A stretch of 64,000 nucleotides of DNA from Phialocephala subalpina. Its lineage: Eukaryota > Ascomycota > Leotiomycetes > Helotiales > Mollisiaceae. The notes under the pieces were generated by a model. The model was given only the letters and a program-made list of their open reading frames with translations. It made no database searches and was not told where the DNA came from. The translations under genes were made by a program, and so were the position numbers. This document shows, piece after piece, positions 35,001 to 47,528 of this stretch; position 1 is the first letter of the stretch, and every line of letters begins with the position of its first letter. Where the stretch lies: contig FJOG01000014.1 in NCBI GenBank assembly GCA_900073065.1, forward strand, positions 608,803 to 672,802. The letters are read 5' to 3'.

Positions 35001-37855
35001 CGAGCACGGAAGAAAGGTCGCAATGCCTCAGTACAAGAACTCTCATGCTACCGAGGCTGCGATTGCTGCAGGCGCCGCCGGAGCTGCTGCTGCCCTCATT
35101 GCAGGACGTAATCGAAAGTCGGCAGCCGATCAAATTCAATACCCAGGCAGACAAGAGGACACCGGAGCCCCCTTGCATAAGTCGTTTGCAGACAGAGCTC
35201 AAGAAAACCGAGGCTCGATTCCGTCTCCTCGTCACAGTATCGACGCCCCTTACAGCGAAACTGGGAGCCAACAATTCACCATGGGAGCGAGCGGACTGCC
35301 AGATCCAGACCACCCAATGCCCGAGATTGGATTTGGCGGTGTTGAGTCTGATGTTGAAACCAATCCATCTGTCATCCAGGGTCCCATTGCTGGAGTACAA
35401 GAAGGTAGCAAGGACCATTGGCCAGGGAAACCGACACCTCCTCAACCAGAGTTTGGTGCTTCCACGAGCCGTGAGCAGAGATCAGACCCAAACCTGAAAG
35501 CAGCTGAAGCTGCTCTGGTCGGTGGTGCAGTTGGTCTTGGTGGTGCAGAGGCGCTTGCTAATCACAGCCGGGAGAATAGTCATGATCATGACGAAGAGTG
35601 GCAGAGAACATCTGGCGAGCGGAAGCGTGATACTCTCATCACAAATCCTTACGAGGGCACAAGCCCGATTGCTGCCATCGGTGCTCTTGATCGCGACCTC
35701 CTTGGCCAACAAGGTCTTGAAAACGACTTTGTGCCAACCAAGCTTACTTTCCAAACTGCTCGACCGCTCGCTTCGCCGAAAGACGAAGGCTACATATCAT
35801 CAGCACCTAATGCACGTTCTCCTGGAGCCATGACACCCGAGCAGAGAGCCAAGGGAGTTGGATTCATGGACCAAGATCTTGGTGCTATAGATGCAATGAA
35901 CGACGGTGACCCATTCTACACCCCCAAGCATGCACGCCATCTCAGTGGAATGTCGCATGGCATGGGATCGCCCATCTACGATAGCGCCACTGGCAATGGG
36001 ATCGACCGTATCCAGTCTAAGGATATCGTTGCATTGATGGATCATCTTACTGTTCGAGACGCTCAGCGCAGTGCTCGCGACACAGAAATTCTCGTCACCC
36101 TTGTTCGAGCTGCTGCAGAGATGCGGAACTCTTTCGAAGACATGAAGCGCCTTCTTGCTGACACCGAGGATGTGATCATCACTGAAGTCCAGGGCAACAC
36201 CGAGAAGTCTGTTCAGAAGGTCATCAACGGACCCAGACCTCAGCCACAAAGCGCTTCGCGATCTCTGCGACAAGGGTCTCAGGACGAAATGTACGATGAT
36301 CTTCGAAACAAGAAGAGGAATGTGTTCCGGAGAGCTTTGAAGGGACTCAGCATGAAGAGCACTAACGATCTTGGAAAGATTGAAGAGATGCTGGTGCAGC
36401 TCCTTGGAGATGTGGAAGGTCTCAAGGTCGCTCAAGGCCTCAAGCCAAATAGCCATCATGACGGGTCTTACGACGATCTTGGACAGGAAGGAAACTACGA
36501 AGGTGATCGAGGTTACGAACCAGAAGGCAATGCGGGTACCTCTACTGCCAGTCACGCAAGCCAGTCCGGTCATTTGTCAATTCCCCGCGGGACCAGCGCA
36601 TCGAGGCCTTTTGAGACTCGAAAATTCTCCGATCACCGAATCAGCACTGTTCCTGAAGGCGATGAGGAAGAAGCAGCAGAGCATCACGAGCCAGCGGTCT
36701 TGGCCACTCAATTCGACATGGATGATCAAATGGATGATCGACTACTCACTCCTGCACGAGGCACTCCCACACGAGGACTTACTCCTAATCGAGGATTCAC
36801 CCCCACGCGAGACATTCCCCGTGGTGGCTCAGCTCCACTTGGGACACCACCACAACAATATATGCCACCGGCTTCACTGAGCAACGAGAACACCCCGAAC
36901 ACTCCAAAGACAGACAAGAAGAAGAAGCACGCTTCAAGCAGCTCTTCTGGTTGGATTCCTAAGGTTTCTCGATGGTCTGAAACTACGGCATCAACCGTTC
37001 TACGTGGATTTCGAAGCAGTGGACGTAGCAGTGGACGCAAAGGGGAAGACCAATTTGCAGAGCCTCCTTCGAGATCTGGATCTGACCTCGGCCAATATGC
37101 GGACCAAGGACATGACCCCTACGGTGACGACAAGCTTCACTCAGGCTTCTCACAAGACCAGCTTCAGCAATATAACGAGAACGAGCCCCCTCTACCTCCA
37201 GAGGATCCCAAGTATAAAGCCCATCGAAACTCGCTGAATCTACAACATCCTCAACCAAGACCTGGTCCTACCCATCGCTACCAGACCGCGCTCGAGTCAC
37301 AAGCCGTGAACTTCGATCAACCTATGTCACCCAAGTTCTCCGACTGGGGCTCACAAACCAGCCTCAATCGCCTTCCACCACAGCAAACCAACCGTTACAG
37401 CAACGGCACCAGCAATCCAGGAAACATGTCACCCATTTCCGATGGCGGCTATTCCAACGGCTCAGCTGCAGGCCAACCGCCAGCACGACCACCCAAAGAG
37501 CCTCTCGGCGCCCCCGACCGCCCTCCAAAGATCCGGGCCGGCAAGTTGATAAAGCCAAGTCCACTTAGTAACGAGCATGTCGGAATGGACGACTATGAAC
37601 CCGGCGGATCACCACGTTCAGCAGCACGAAAGCTCTCTGGGGCCTTGGCCATACCAACCAGAAAGCCAACTGGGCCTAGAAGCATGAGCTCTTCCAAGAG
37701 CGGAGACTTGGATCGAGATGAAACAGTCATCAGACGTAAAAATAGAGGTATGATTCTCTGACCGACATTTTTCGGAAGGCTGGACACTAATTTGTTTGAT
37801 AGATACCTTTGGCACCATAGCCAGTAATCAGAGCGGCGAGTCCGAAACCTTCTGA
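32039..37855 (+). CDS. Very large disordered Ser/Arg-rich protein with Gly/Ala-rich segments
   Basis: Three exons, 32039-32313, 32382-37747 and 37803-37855, give 1,897 residues. Intron 1 (68 bp) joins RRPS to VRVKVTPSSKSRSRSS; intron 2 (55 bp) joins RRKNR to DTFGTIASNQSGESETF, and both junctions keep phase. Most of the protein is low-complexity (Ser, Arg, Glu, His). It contains five Gly/Ala-rich hydrophobic stretches near residues 228, 484, 668, 983 and 1134, and a duplicated EYELDEHGRKV motif near residues 631 and 960. A more ordered helical block (DIVALMDHLTVRDAQRSARD, then SFEDMKRLLADTEDVIITEV) starts near 1210, followed by a TPxRG repeat near 1545. I believe similar giant proteins occur across filamentous ascomycetes, but I cannot name a function; a scaffold is only a guess. 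Confidence 0.85.
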
Positions 37856-39118
37856 AAATAGACATTCGGTTCATTCGATTCAGCATTTACTATCTCACGA
37901 TATGGACATGTCACCACCATGGAATTTTGCATTTCCGCTCCGCCTCTTTTTAGCGTACAGGTGTTACTGGATACCATCTTGCGTTTATTTGTTCATTGAG
38001 AGAGGGAAGCGGGATACAGATGCAAATAGCAGTGAATTTTATTTCTTGTGTCTATTCGAGGCATATAGAAAGGGATTGTTTGTGTGTTTATTGTCAGGAT
38101 ACGAAAGAGAGCGGCAGAGAGGGGGGGGAGTGGAAGGGGGCTGGCATTTTGACGACTGTTACGATGAGATATGACTTTCTCTTTTTCTGTTTCGTGCAAA
38201 AAATCGGAGATAGCAGAGCTTGGGTCTTTGCAGGGAAAACGTGCATATAAGCTTTAATTGAAGGTGTTCATCTCTCTCTACATGACTCTTGATTTTGGCG
38301 ATGTGATGGTTGCGTGCATTCTCATTTACCGCCTGCCAATGTTTTGTCTCGTTGCTCATATGATGATGCAACCTGTTGGTATCCCTACAATGTTCCTTTC
38401 CTCTTAGGACAATTTGGATGTTATTCAAGCAAGAACGTCCAAGGACGGGAGGGACATTCTGGACCTGTACAAAGTCCATTACGGAGCTGACGAAGATAAT
38501 GGAGACACCATCGGCCATGCCTCTTTCTTAAAAAGTACGCAAGATATACAAACCTCGATTTGAAAAAGTCTATGCTCCTCATACTATTGGTGAGAATAAT
38601 GACATCCTCAACTTCTCGGTACTTTACCCCTTGGCAAATCTCTCGAAAACAAGTCAAACATTTGCAAACATGTCTTCTCCTTCGTCATCATTGAAGTAAA
38701 ATTTAACACCTGCTGCCTAACACGTGACCCAGTTTGCCTCCTCGTTTGATTCTCCTTGTTTGATGCACCGGCACTTGCAATTGAGTTTATAAACCACACA
38801 CATTCCGCCAAATTATCCACATCTGCCGCATAATCTTTCTGGAAATCAAGCAAAAGATCTTCCCGCCAAGACGTTACAGAATTCACTGTCTCGCTTTCTC
38901 GCCTCCCTAAGAAAATCTTCGCTTCGCACAGACCACTTTTGAGCAACCACTAAGTCGTACAACTCACGTATCACGCGCCTGAACGACAAACGAACGACGT
39001 CTTCTTGATCTTGTTGTCTCTTTCCTTCTTCAACTCAATCCTATTCACCTCACCTCAACTCAAACGCAAAGAGAGAAGAGCGAGAAGAAAGGAAAGAAGG
39101 TTAGAACAGAAAGCAACG
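37856..39118. other. Intergenic 1.26 kb
   Basis: This lies between the giant gene's stop and the zinc transporter's start. The last 200 bp are CT- then AGA-rich, typical of a fungal leader. No gene, RNA or notable repeat was seen. Confidence 0.5.
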
Positions 39119-40649
39119 ATGGCGCTCTCCAAGTCGACTCGTCTGATGATCATCATCGGCATCTCGTTCTCGTTCTTCGTTGCTGAGATTTCGGGTATGT
39201 GAGACATTTATTCCACCTTCAATTCCTCGTTCTTGCGCAAGTCGAAATATCCGGGGTGCTTTTGACAGGAATTGAATATTCGCTGACCTTTGCTCTTCAC
39301 AGTCGGCTTCTACACCCATTCCTTGGCGCTGGTCGCTGATGCGTTTCATTACGTATGTTATTCTCCTCTCCAATTGGCCAAACCAGCCTTAAAATATGAA
39401 GCTGATTGGATAATTTTCAAAGATGAACGATCTGGTCGGATTCATCGTTGCACTCGTTGCTGTTAAAGTATTTTCCCTCCACCTCATTCCTTACTTGGAG
39501 AGTAATGCTAATTATATGGGATAGATCTCCGCACGTGAAAAATCTCCCAAGGAGCTTTCCTTCGGATGGCAAAGAGCCCAATTGCTAGGCGCGTTCTTCA
39601 ATGGTGTTTTCTTGTTGGCGTTGGGTGTGAGCATTTTCTTGCAAAGTATTGAGCGATTTATCAGTCTTCAAAGTAGGTCTTTCCCTCTTCTTTGAGAGGA
39701 ACTAAGGTTAATTTGTGGATCTGAATAGGGGTTGAGAATCCGATGTTGGTGCTGATCATGGGATGTGTTGGTTTGACATTAAACATCATCAGTGCTGTGT
39801 TCCTCCACGGTACATACCCCCACCCTCCTCCCCCAAGAAACACACTAAACAACCACAGAACACGACCACGGACCCCAAGCCCTCCCAGGTCGTGCTCCCA
39901 CAGATCTAACATCCAGCGCCACCGAATTGCAAGAAGTGACCGAGCACCCACACAAAGACCACCGCCACAAAGTCGACACCAAAGGCCACGGGCACGGCCA
40001 TGATCTTGGTATGATGGGCGTATTGGTACATGTTATCGGCGACGCAATAAACAACATCGGCGTAATCATCGCTGCGGCTGTGATTTGGAAAGCCCATTAC
40101 GGCGGTCGCTTCTATGCTGATCCTGGAGTCAGTATGGGGATCGCTATCATGATCTTACTTTCCGCCTTACCACTCGGTTTGTCTCTCTCTCCCTCCTTCA
40201 TTACTCCCTCTCATATCTTCTGTCAGTACAACATATTAACTTCGTGAAAAGTCAAGAGCTCCGGCTCCATTCTCCTCGAATCCGTCCCCCTCGGAGTCTC
40301 GTTGGAAGACGTAAAACACGACCTCGAAAAAGTCGACGGCGTAGTCTCAATCCACGAACTCCACGCCTGGCGCCTCTCCCAACATAAAGCTCTCGCATCA
40401 GCACACGTTCTCACCTCCGACGACTCGTTGTCAAATTTCATGGCGCAGGCGAAACTCATCAACGAATGTCTCCACGCTTATGGGATTCATTCTACGACTT
40501 TACAGCCGGAGTTGGTTACGCCGGATACGAGTCCGGCGGTTAAGGCGTTGCATAGTGTGAGGAGTAGGGTGGGGAAGATTGGGAATGGGGGGAAGGGGTG
40601 TAAGATTAGTTGTGGGACGGTTTGTGAGGAGTTGACTTGTTGTGGTTAA
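39119..40649 (+). CDS. Cation diffusion facilitator, ZRC1/COT1-type zinc transporter
   Basis: Seven exons (39119-39194, 39303-39352, 39423-39467, 39525-39672, 39729-39809, 39859-40176, 40252-40649) give 371 residues, with all junction phases consistent. Six membrane segments are visible. The zinc-site motifs are in TM2 (LVADAFHYMNDLVG, H-x3-D) and TM5 (HVIGDAINNIGV, H-x3-D). A His-rich cytoplasmic loop between TM4 and TM5 (EHPHKDHRHK, GHGHGHD) is typical of ZRC1/COT1 vacuolar Zn/H+ antiporters. The C-terminal domain (DVKHDLEKVDGVVSIHELHA) matches the cytosolic CDF dimerisation fold, and the tail ends with a Cys-rich CGTVCEELTCC. The likely role is loading zinc (and perhaps cobalt) into the vacuole. 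Confidence 0.93.
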
Positions 40650-41171
40650 TCCTTTGGGAAGCTGAGGAGAAGTGTGGGATGGGAAGGGGAAAATGAGGGA
40701 TGAGCGATGGATATGAAGCTTATAGTTGGCTATGATGAGCATTTGCGGGAAGTGAAAATCATGGTTTATTGCGCCAGAGGAGCATCATCGCGGAGGTTTC
40801 TTAGAAGAGATGAGAAAATGTCGAATAGGACTGTATGGAATGATAATGATTGAGTTTTGAAGTTCTTGTAATGATGATCACTTGATTGCTATCACATCCG
40901 AATTTCTGAAGAGGTGGTAGAGTTCGAGTTTGCATATGTAAGCGTCGTTGTGGACATTGAACTAAGCATACCTTAGGTCCTCATCTATCTGCCGAACAAG
41001 CCCAATTCAAGAGAGTACAAATTCAGCTTGTAGAGAAGGAATCTAAGCGATCAGCTCTTGTGAACATGCGCATACTAGATGTGGAAGCTCAAAATCAGCA
41101 TATCCAAGACAAAAACAAAGCCTCGACAAATCCGCAGCCCACAATCTAAACTTAGACTCCACCTGCCTTTC
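40650..41171. other. Intergenic between convergent genes
   Basis: This 0.5 kb separates the zinc transporter's stop (plus) from the F-box-like gene's stop (minus). It holds both 3' flanks and nothing else recognisable. Confidence 0.5.
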
Positions 41172-41664
41172 TCAATATTCCAAACACCCCCTCCCCATCC
41201 ACATCTCACTCCACCCACCATCCGCCTCCTTCCTCCTCTCATCCCTAAGAGCCTTGAACCACATTTCGCGCAACCAAGGAGACCGCCGTAAGTCAGGAAG
41301 CCAGTTCATTACGATCTCTTCATATCGTCTGGTACCACGTATTTCCAGATCCTGCTCCAGATTGACAAGGATATCCGTCTTGCGATAGCTGGCTCTGTAG
41401 ATTTGGCAGAAGTGAACGCAGGTTGCGCCGAGGAGACGTTGATTGGCTGGGCCGAGGTGGGAGATGATTTGGTGGTGGAGTTCTCGGGGGAGGGTGGTGA
41501 GGAGGAGGCTTGATTGATGAGCTGGTGTTGAGGTTAGTAAGGCATAGAATATGTGTGAAGAAAAAGTATTGCGTACCTCGTTCACAGTTTTGTTGTATGT
41601 TCCTGGCGTTTTGTATAGGTCCAGTGCGAGAAATAGTTTGCAAAGGAGCGTTGCGGCTTGACAT
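41172..41664 (-). CDS. Short F-box-like protein
   Basis: Exons 41664-41577 and 41521-41172 (minus) give 145 residues; the 55-bp intron (GTACGC donor, CTAAC branch, CACCAG acceptor) closes as CER-A-HQSSLLL. Residues about 35-75 (LLLTTLPRELHHQIISHLGP, ATCVHFC) fit an F-box: LP-EL---I--hL followed by a short helix with Cys. The C-terminal part (WLPDLRRSPWLREMWFKALR) is helical and Trp-rich. No leucine-rich or WD repeats follow, so the substrate-binding part is minimal. By analogy it may link a target to an SCF ubiquitin ligase through Skp1. Confidence 0.7.
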
Positions 41665-42265
41665 CCTGATGGTGATGATCTTGATGTTTTCTGATAGCTG
41701 AGAGAATTGTTGGGGAATACGAGACTTGTGTAGGTCGTGCTTCGGTGTTGTGTTCTGCTATTGTATTGGTGAGGAAGAAGGGTTATAAAGGCTAGCTGCC
41801 TCTTTGAACAAGCTCAGAAATCTTCAATGAGGCTACGTGAAAGACTTGCGGAGTTCGTTGAAGACTTCAAAGAATGAATCGGCTTCAATTTATTATAGAA
41901 GCTTTGAACAGCCGTTGGGTTTGACCAGAATGTCAGGCTCAGAAGGTCCAAATTTCGATAACGAAAAGTCCAATTCCAACAACGGACAATGTGAGTTGAG
42001 CTATGAGTTGGAACTCAAAGAGAAGGTCGGAAGGAACGCAGTAACAAGGTCAAGTCGAGTAGGAGTTTGCCCACTGGGGAGAATGTTTCTCTTGTAGCAG
42101 TATCTAAGGATCCGACAACATGAAGGGAAATTTTGAAATCTTCTACTTGTCTATCTTCATTATATCATAACATATATGCTAATGTATCTGCAAACATATC
42201 GCTAACCTCTCTACCAACGCCATATATGCACCTTACCTTATCCATACCATTTTGCACATTACACC
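41665..42265. other. Intergenic 0.6 kb
   Basis: Upstream of the F-box-like gene and downstream of the SUR7-family gene, both on the minus strand. AT-rich near 42140-42250. No further feature seen. Confidence 0.45.
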
Positions 42266-43358
42266 TTAAACCACCTCGCCCTCACTCTTCTTCCCAAATC
42301 TCCGCATCTTCGCCCACCTTATCCCCCCAGCCATAGGCCTCTTCTTCTCGTCCGTATTCGAATCCCCATACGCACTCTGTCTGCCCTTCCTCCTGCCAGT
42401 CTTAACATCCCTCCTGCTAGCACAGCAGCAACTGAGGCATAAGTGTATCAACCACCCAAAGATGCTAAACGCCGACGCCACCCACATAAACGCAAACATG
42501 TCTGTTCCGATATCAGCTCCAATGTTGAGACCAGATTGGGATGTCGCAACGTTTTTGAAGATAATGGCCATGACGGTGCCGATGATGGTTGCTGCTGTGG
42601 TGAGGAGGGCGCCGATGAATGTCCAAATCGCAAATGGCAGGCTCCACCATCTCGAAAACAGCGTAAAAGGAGCCAAGAATATGGAGACGGCGTTCATGCA
42701 TATCCCCGTCAAGAAGAAGCCGAACATAACATGACTGGCAATCTTTATCAAATCCAAGATATTGTTGATCTCCGCCGGCAAAGCAATCGTCGCTCCAGAC
42801 AATAACTCATTCAATAACACTTCCACAGGGTTGAACCAGTACAGTTGTTTTGGGCGAGAACAATAGGTGATTCCTTCATTGGTATAGCCTTCGCAGAAAT
42901 TCCAGAGTCCGACTTGGTAAAAATCGTGCAGGCCGAGGGAGCGGGCGAGTGAGTTGGTGAAGATGATGTCGGAGGGGGTGGAGGCGGGGATTATGTTTGC
43001 GAGGTTGAGTTTGTAGAAGTAGGTTGAGCGGATGACGGGTTTGTTGTTGATGTTTCCGATGATTGTCTGTACATTCATTAGCTATTGAATTTGAGACTGA
43101 GATTTTGGGACTTACGAGGATCAGAAAGACGACAGAGATTAGGAAGAAGAGGCAGGAGATAATGATCCAGATTTTTCGAGTCTTGGTTGCGAGTTTGACG
43201 TTCACAGCTGGAGTGTATACTGCTCCTTGTGTAGGAGTGAGAGTTCGTTCCGAATTCTCTTCTCCTGCTACTGCTCCTCCATTGGCAACTCCATTCGTCT
43301 GTTCCTGGTTCTTGTTCTGCCGTCTAGCAGCCAGCGAGCGAAAGGTAGGAAGAGCCAT
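42266..43358 (-). CDS. SUR7/PalI-family four-span membrane protein
   Basis: Exons 43358-43116 and 43066-42266 (minus) give 347 residues; the 49-bp intron (GTAAGT...GTACAG) is in phase 0. A basic/Gln-rich cytoplasmic N-tail leads to TM1 (IWIIISCLFFLISVVFLIL). An extracellular loop follows with the family's FCEGYTNEGITYCSRP (the W-x-C...C pattern: LWNFCEG and YCSR). TM2-4 follow (IASHVMFGFFLTGICM, WTFIGALLTTAATIIGTVMA, FMWVASAFSIFGWLIHLCL), then CCCASRR and a basic C-tail. This arrangement fits the SUR7/PalI family, which includes eisosome/MCC proteins and pH-sensing PalI. The loop Cys spacing favours SUR7. Confidence 0.88.
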
Positions 43359-44695
43359 GGCTACAATTGTCCTTCGGCAGACGGCAGGGAGGATTTTGAT
43401 CGAGCGACGACGATGAGCATCTGGCAGAGAGGAGGTCAGTAGTGTATATCAACAAGATGAAAAATAGTGTGGCCTGGAGATCCCAACGACATCATCGAGC
43501 GGCCAGGGATCGCGGCTCCATTGCGCGTCTCGAGCTTCAGCGGGCCACACCCGATACGGGACGTTGTAGCGCCTTGCTCAAGCTTGGAATCAGCCACTGA
43601 TGCGTGAGATCCACTGCAGTCGAGGTCTGGACTCTCTGCCAACACTGTCAAACATTGTTGATCTTCTGCACGGTGGCATTGAAGCAGCCTAGAAAGGTAC
43701 TTTTTGGCGGCATCTGCAGTGTTTACGAATCTTCCATACTACAAATGGCATTTGGACGTCATCTGAAATAGAGAGAAACATCTCGCTTGGCTTCATGCTG
43801 CTCAACGGCGAGGCTGCTGTGGCTGGAAAAGGGTGTCGCTATTCGCTGAACAGCTCCGGAAGAAACATATCTTGAGTTTCTCGGCCCCTAAAATGGAGCT
43901 GAACTTCAGGACCTCTCCTCCCTGGAACCAATCCGGCAAGCGCTATGAAGCCTTTGCCAGGCTGTACAGATGGGTCCCGTATTATCCTTGTGGTGATCCG
44001 GTACCCTGAAATTTTGTTTCGAGGGAAAAGGGCGAAGCACTGCAAGCTTGAGTCGAAACATCCATGAGACGGCTGCATACGAATCTCTTGCTTGGTGAGA
44101 AGTGGATACGGTTTGGATGCTTGGGCAGAAGTCTGCCGACTTTGCAGGACACTCAGCTGTCCCGGCTCTTGCCTTCCAGGTCAACCCTCGACTCAGCCTC
44201 CTTCATGACGATCGGACCAAGAGCTTGTCCCTTCGGGAGCATTGGCATCTGAAAACTCAATTTGTCAAAACATCTCTAGTTTTTCCTCCTCTCTTCTTGA
44301 GATTTTCTAGACCTCTTCCTTCTGGAATTGGCAATTCTTAGTTTTGATACAAGCGGTAGGATCCCACGATCTGGATCTGGAGAGACAAAGTCTAGTCTCT
44401 TGGGCTGCATTGATTCGCAGACTACCGAAATCCCCGGCATCGTACCCGATCATACTTCGACGTCATCGTGCGAAGTTCCACTTTTCTGGAACGACGAAAA
44501 AGAATAGAGGACATTCGAAGCTAGAGTCTAGCTTGTGTTGACGTCGACCAGGCATGTGGAGAGGTGGGAGACATTATTGTTGAGCGCCCCCTCCGTCTTG
44601 GACGCGTGTTTGGTACCTCGACCTCGAAGACGTTTGTTCATGCTGTTGCCGGTTGTTAGAGTACTGTTTGGAAAACAGGGGCACCATCAACCACC
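43359..44695. other. Intergenic between divergent genes, 1.3 kb
   Basis: This is the shared upstream region of the SUR7-family gene (minus) and the PLC-like gene (plus). ORFs up to about 92 residues lack recognisable content. Confidence 0.5.
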
Positions 44696-46268
44696 ATGCT
44701 ATTCTCACGACTTCTCCCAGTTGGGTGCCTCTTTGCCATTGCGGCATATGCACAGGATTCCAGTTCGAATTCGGGTTCGAGTTCAGGCTCTGTGACAGTG
44801 TTGACTGGAGTGACGGAACAAGCTACTCCAACTGGAGACTACATCTCATACTCTTCGACTCAGACAATGTCTAGCTCGGTCAGAAGCTCTTCTGCAATCA
44901 GCACATCTGCCATTGTTAGCACAGTGACCACTGGGTAAGAAGATCTGCATCCTTAATGTAGGAGAATGGTTCACTGACTCTGGAATCCATTTTACAGCTC
45001 AACAACACGGACAACGACCTTGGGATCAACTACAATATTCGCATTTGCCTCCCTAAGCGCTGCCGGCAACTCATCAGGCACAGCAACAAGCACCAGCACC
45101 GATTCTCAAATACTTCTCTCCGGTAGACCAACATCCACCATCTCCGGAAACTCTACCTCCAATTCGACAGCCTCCTCAACCTCCTCCACGCCCGAAGCAA
45201 CAAACACAACACCCTGCAACAACTACCCAGAATTCTGCTCCCGAAAATACGGCAACATCACCGAAGTCTCCGCTCACAATTCCCCCTTCGTAAAAGCCGG
45301 CAACGCTGCTGCGAACCAAGCTCTCCCGGTCACAACACAATTGAACGATGGGATCCGACTTTTGCAGGGACAAATGCACTTCGTCAACAACACGCCTCAT
45401 TTCTGCCATACCTCATGCGATGTGTTGGACGCTGGACCTATAACGGATTATCTCGGTACAGTCAAGACATGGGTTGACAACCATCCTTACGATGTAGTAA
45501 CCATCCTCTTGGAGAACGGCAACTACTCGAACGTCGAATCCTACGTCCCATTTATCGAAGAAACAGGATTGGTACCATATGCCTACATCCCTCCCAAAAT
45601 CCCCATGGGCATCGATGACTGGCCAACATTAGCCTCCATGATCATCCAAGGAAAGCGAGTAGTAATATTCATGGACTACGACGCGAACCAAACCGCCGTT
45701 CCCTGGATCCTCGACGAGTTTTCTCAGATGTGGGAAACACCCTTTGATCCCACCAACCGCTCCTTTCCCTGCACCGTTCAACGACCTCCAAATCTGGCGA
45801 TCAACGATGCGCAGAATAGGTTATATATGGTGAACCATAATCTCAATTATGAGATCAGTTTGTTGGGGAATAGTTTGTTGGTGCCGAGTATTCCGTTACT
45901 GAATGTTACGAATAGTAATGGGACGGAATTTGGGATGTTGGGGTTGAATGCTGAGCAGTGCAATGAGACTTATGCGTATCCGCCCAAGTTTTTGAATGTG
46001 GATTACTATAATGTGGGGAATGGGAGTGTTTTTGAGGTTGCGGCGAAGTATAATAATGTTACTGTAAGTCTCTCCTCCTTTCCAATACTTCCATCTTCTC
46101 CTCGAACATCTCCTAGGAATCTTTAGAAGAAAAGGACTAATGTCGCAATAGTACACTCGCGAGTGCTGCGGCATTGCAACAAGCGGAGCGAGACTTAACG
46201 AGGTCGTGGGACGAAGTGCGTCTTTGCTTGCGATGTGCATTATTGCTGCTACATACCTCTTGATGTAG
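44696..46268 (+). CDS. GPI-anchored-looking PLC-like phosphodiesterase
   Basis: Exons 44696-44934, 44998-46063 and 46152-46268 give 473 residues, with all phases consistent. There is a signal peptide (LLPVGCLFAIAAYAQD) and a Ser/Thr-rich stalk of about 140 residues. The PLC-like TIM barrel follows: NITEVSAHNSPF (first His), QLNDGIRLLQGQMHF, FCHTSCDVLDAG (second His), DVVTILLENG and KRVVIFMDYDAN. The third exon adds CCGIATSGARLNEV and a hydrophobic end (SLLAMCIIAATYLLM) without a basic tail, as for a GPI-anchor signal. This subgroup of fungal PLC-like proteins is usually annotated only as phosphodiesterase. Missing the last exon would lose the anchor signal. Confidence 0.88.
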
Positions 46269-47528
46269 CTTCCTTCCCTTCACGTGAAGCGTCTTGAGTT
46301 TATATCTATTTTTGATCATATGGGGGAAGGAAAGATGTGGATTGGCTTTGCATTTGGAGCATAGAGGACAGGCATCTGCAAGGCGTTTGGATATCAGGGA
46401 GCGGTTATGACAAGGAATTTTGTATATACTAGACTACGTGCGAATGTGTGACTGAATAATATCTATATACCTACCAGCTTCATTACCTTTTATCGTACCT
46501 AGTGGATATATTTTTAGCATCGACTAAAAAGATGAGCTGCTGAAGAAAGCGGGGAGACTCAGGACTCGCTTCAACAAGCAAGCGAGTAGGGGCAACCATA
46601 ACGGCTAAAACAGATGTGTATAGAAAATGCCCAAACCCCCCAAAATAATGGCTGAAAAGCGAGTCGCGGGTGATTAGGACAATAGTCTAAAGAGAAGAAT
46701 AGGCCAAAAGACAAAAGATTTAATCCAGGCATGTTAAACAAGCTGGGGAATCCCCTCGAGCGAAAAGCAGAGTAGATGACTCTATTTGTGTCGCCCGATG
46801 TTGATGAAATGCTTATGTAAATCTATTTGGGTGGTTTGGAAGCCGCTAGCTTATGAAAGTGATCAGGTTCACGGGAGTAAAACCGATATACTTCAAGCCT
46901 GAGGAAGGAGGGGTTTTCGAGTGAATGTGGGATTGAGTTGAAGATGAGCGTGAGATGAGATGTATCAGCCGTGGACCGGAACTTCCAGTTCGCAGAGAAT
47001 GTTCCCATCGGTGCCTCACTCATCGACTCTTAAGAAATGCTGGCAGCAAATGGCAGGTATCTGAATCTCGGGAGAGTGTTAGGATACTGCGGTCTCGATA
47101 TGCGTTGGGAAGGGGAGGAACATTGAGAGGTGTGATATGGAAATGATAACCCTCTAACATTGGAGGGAATTTATAGCATGTGTTGAGGCCTTGAGGGGAG
47201 CAGGGTCACTAACAGTAGTCGATGTATTTTGGGTGTGGGGTATGTTTTGCTCATTATCAAGTCTAGCAGCAGCTTGGGTGGAAGGAACAAAGCAAGAGAC
47301 AGCTGGAATAGCACAAAGGACCATATCTCGTAAAAGTAGAATAGATTATGCATCTAAGAACGATCAAAAGGTAAGAATATCAAGCAGGCTTCCTCCAAAT
47401 GCAAGCAAACTGTGTACGGGGGTATTCTCAATGTCCTTTTTCCGTGCCAACTCCAAAACCCAAATGTCCGTAAATCCATGTCTCCTTTTCGAACGAAAAT
47501 CTGCTTCTCGAATGTCCGATTTCAGATC
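46269..47528. other. Intergenic between convergent genes, 1.26 kb
   Basis: 3' flanks of the PLC-like gene (plus) and the IFRD gene (minus). No recognised gene, RNA or repeat. Confidence 0.5.

Noticed and set aside
34849..35445. 198-residue minus-strand ORF
   Set aside because: Wholly inside the exon of the giant gene; shadow of its repetitive codons.
42443..42805. 120-residue plus-strand ORF
   Set aside because: Antisense shadow of the SUR7-family membrane segments.
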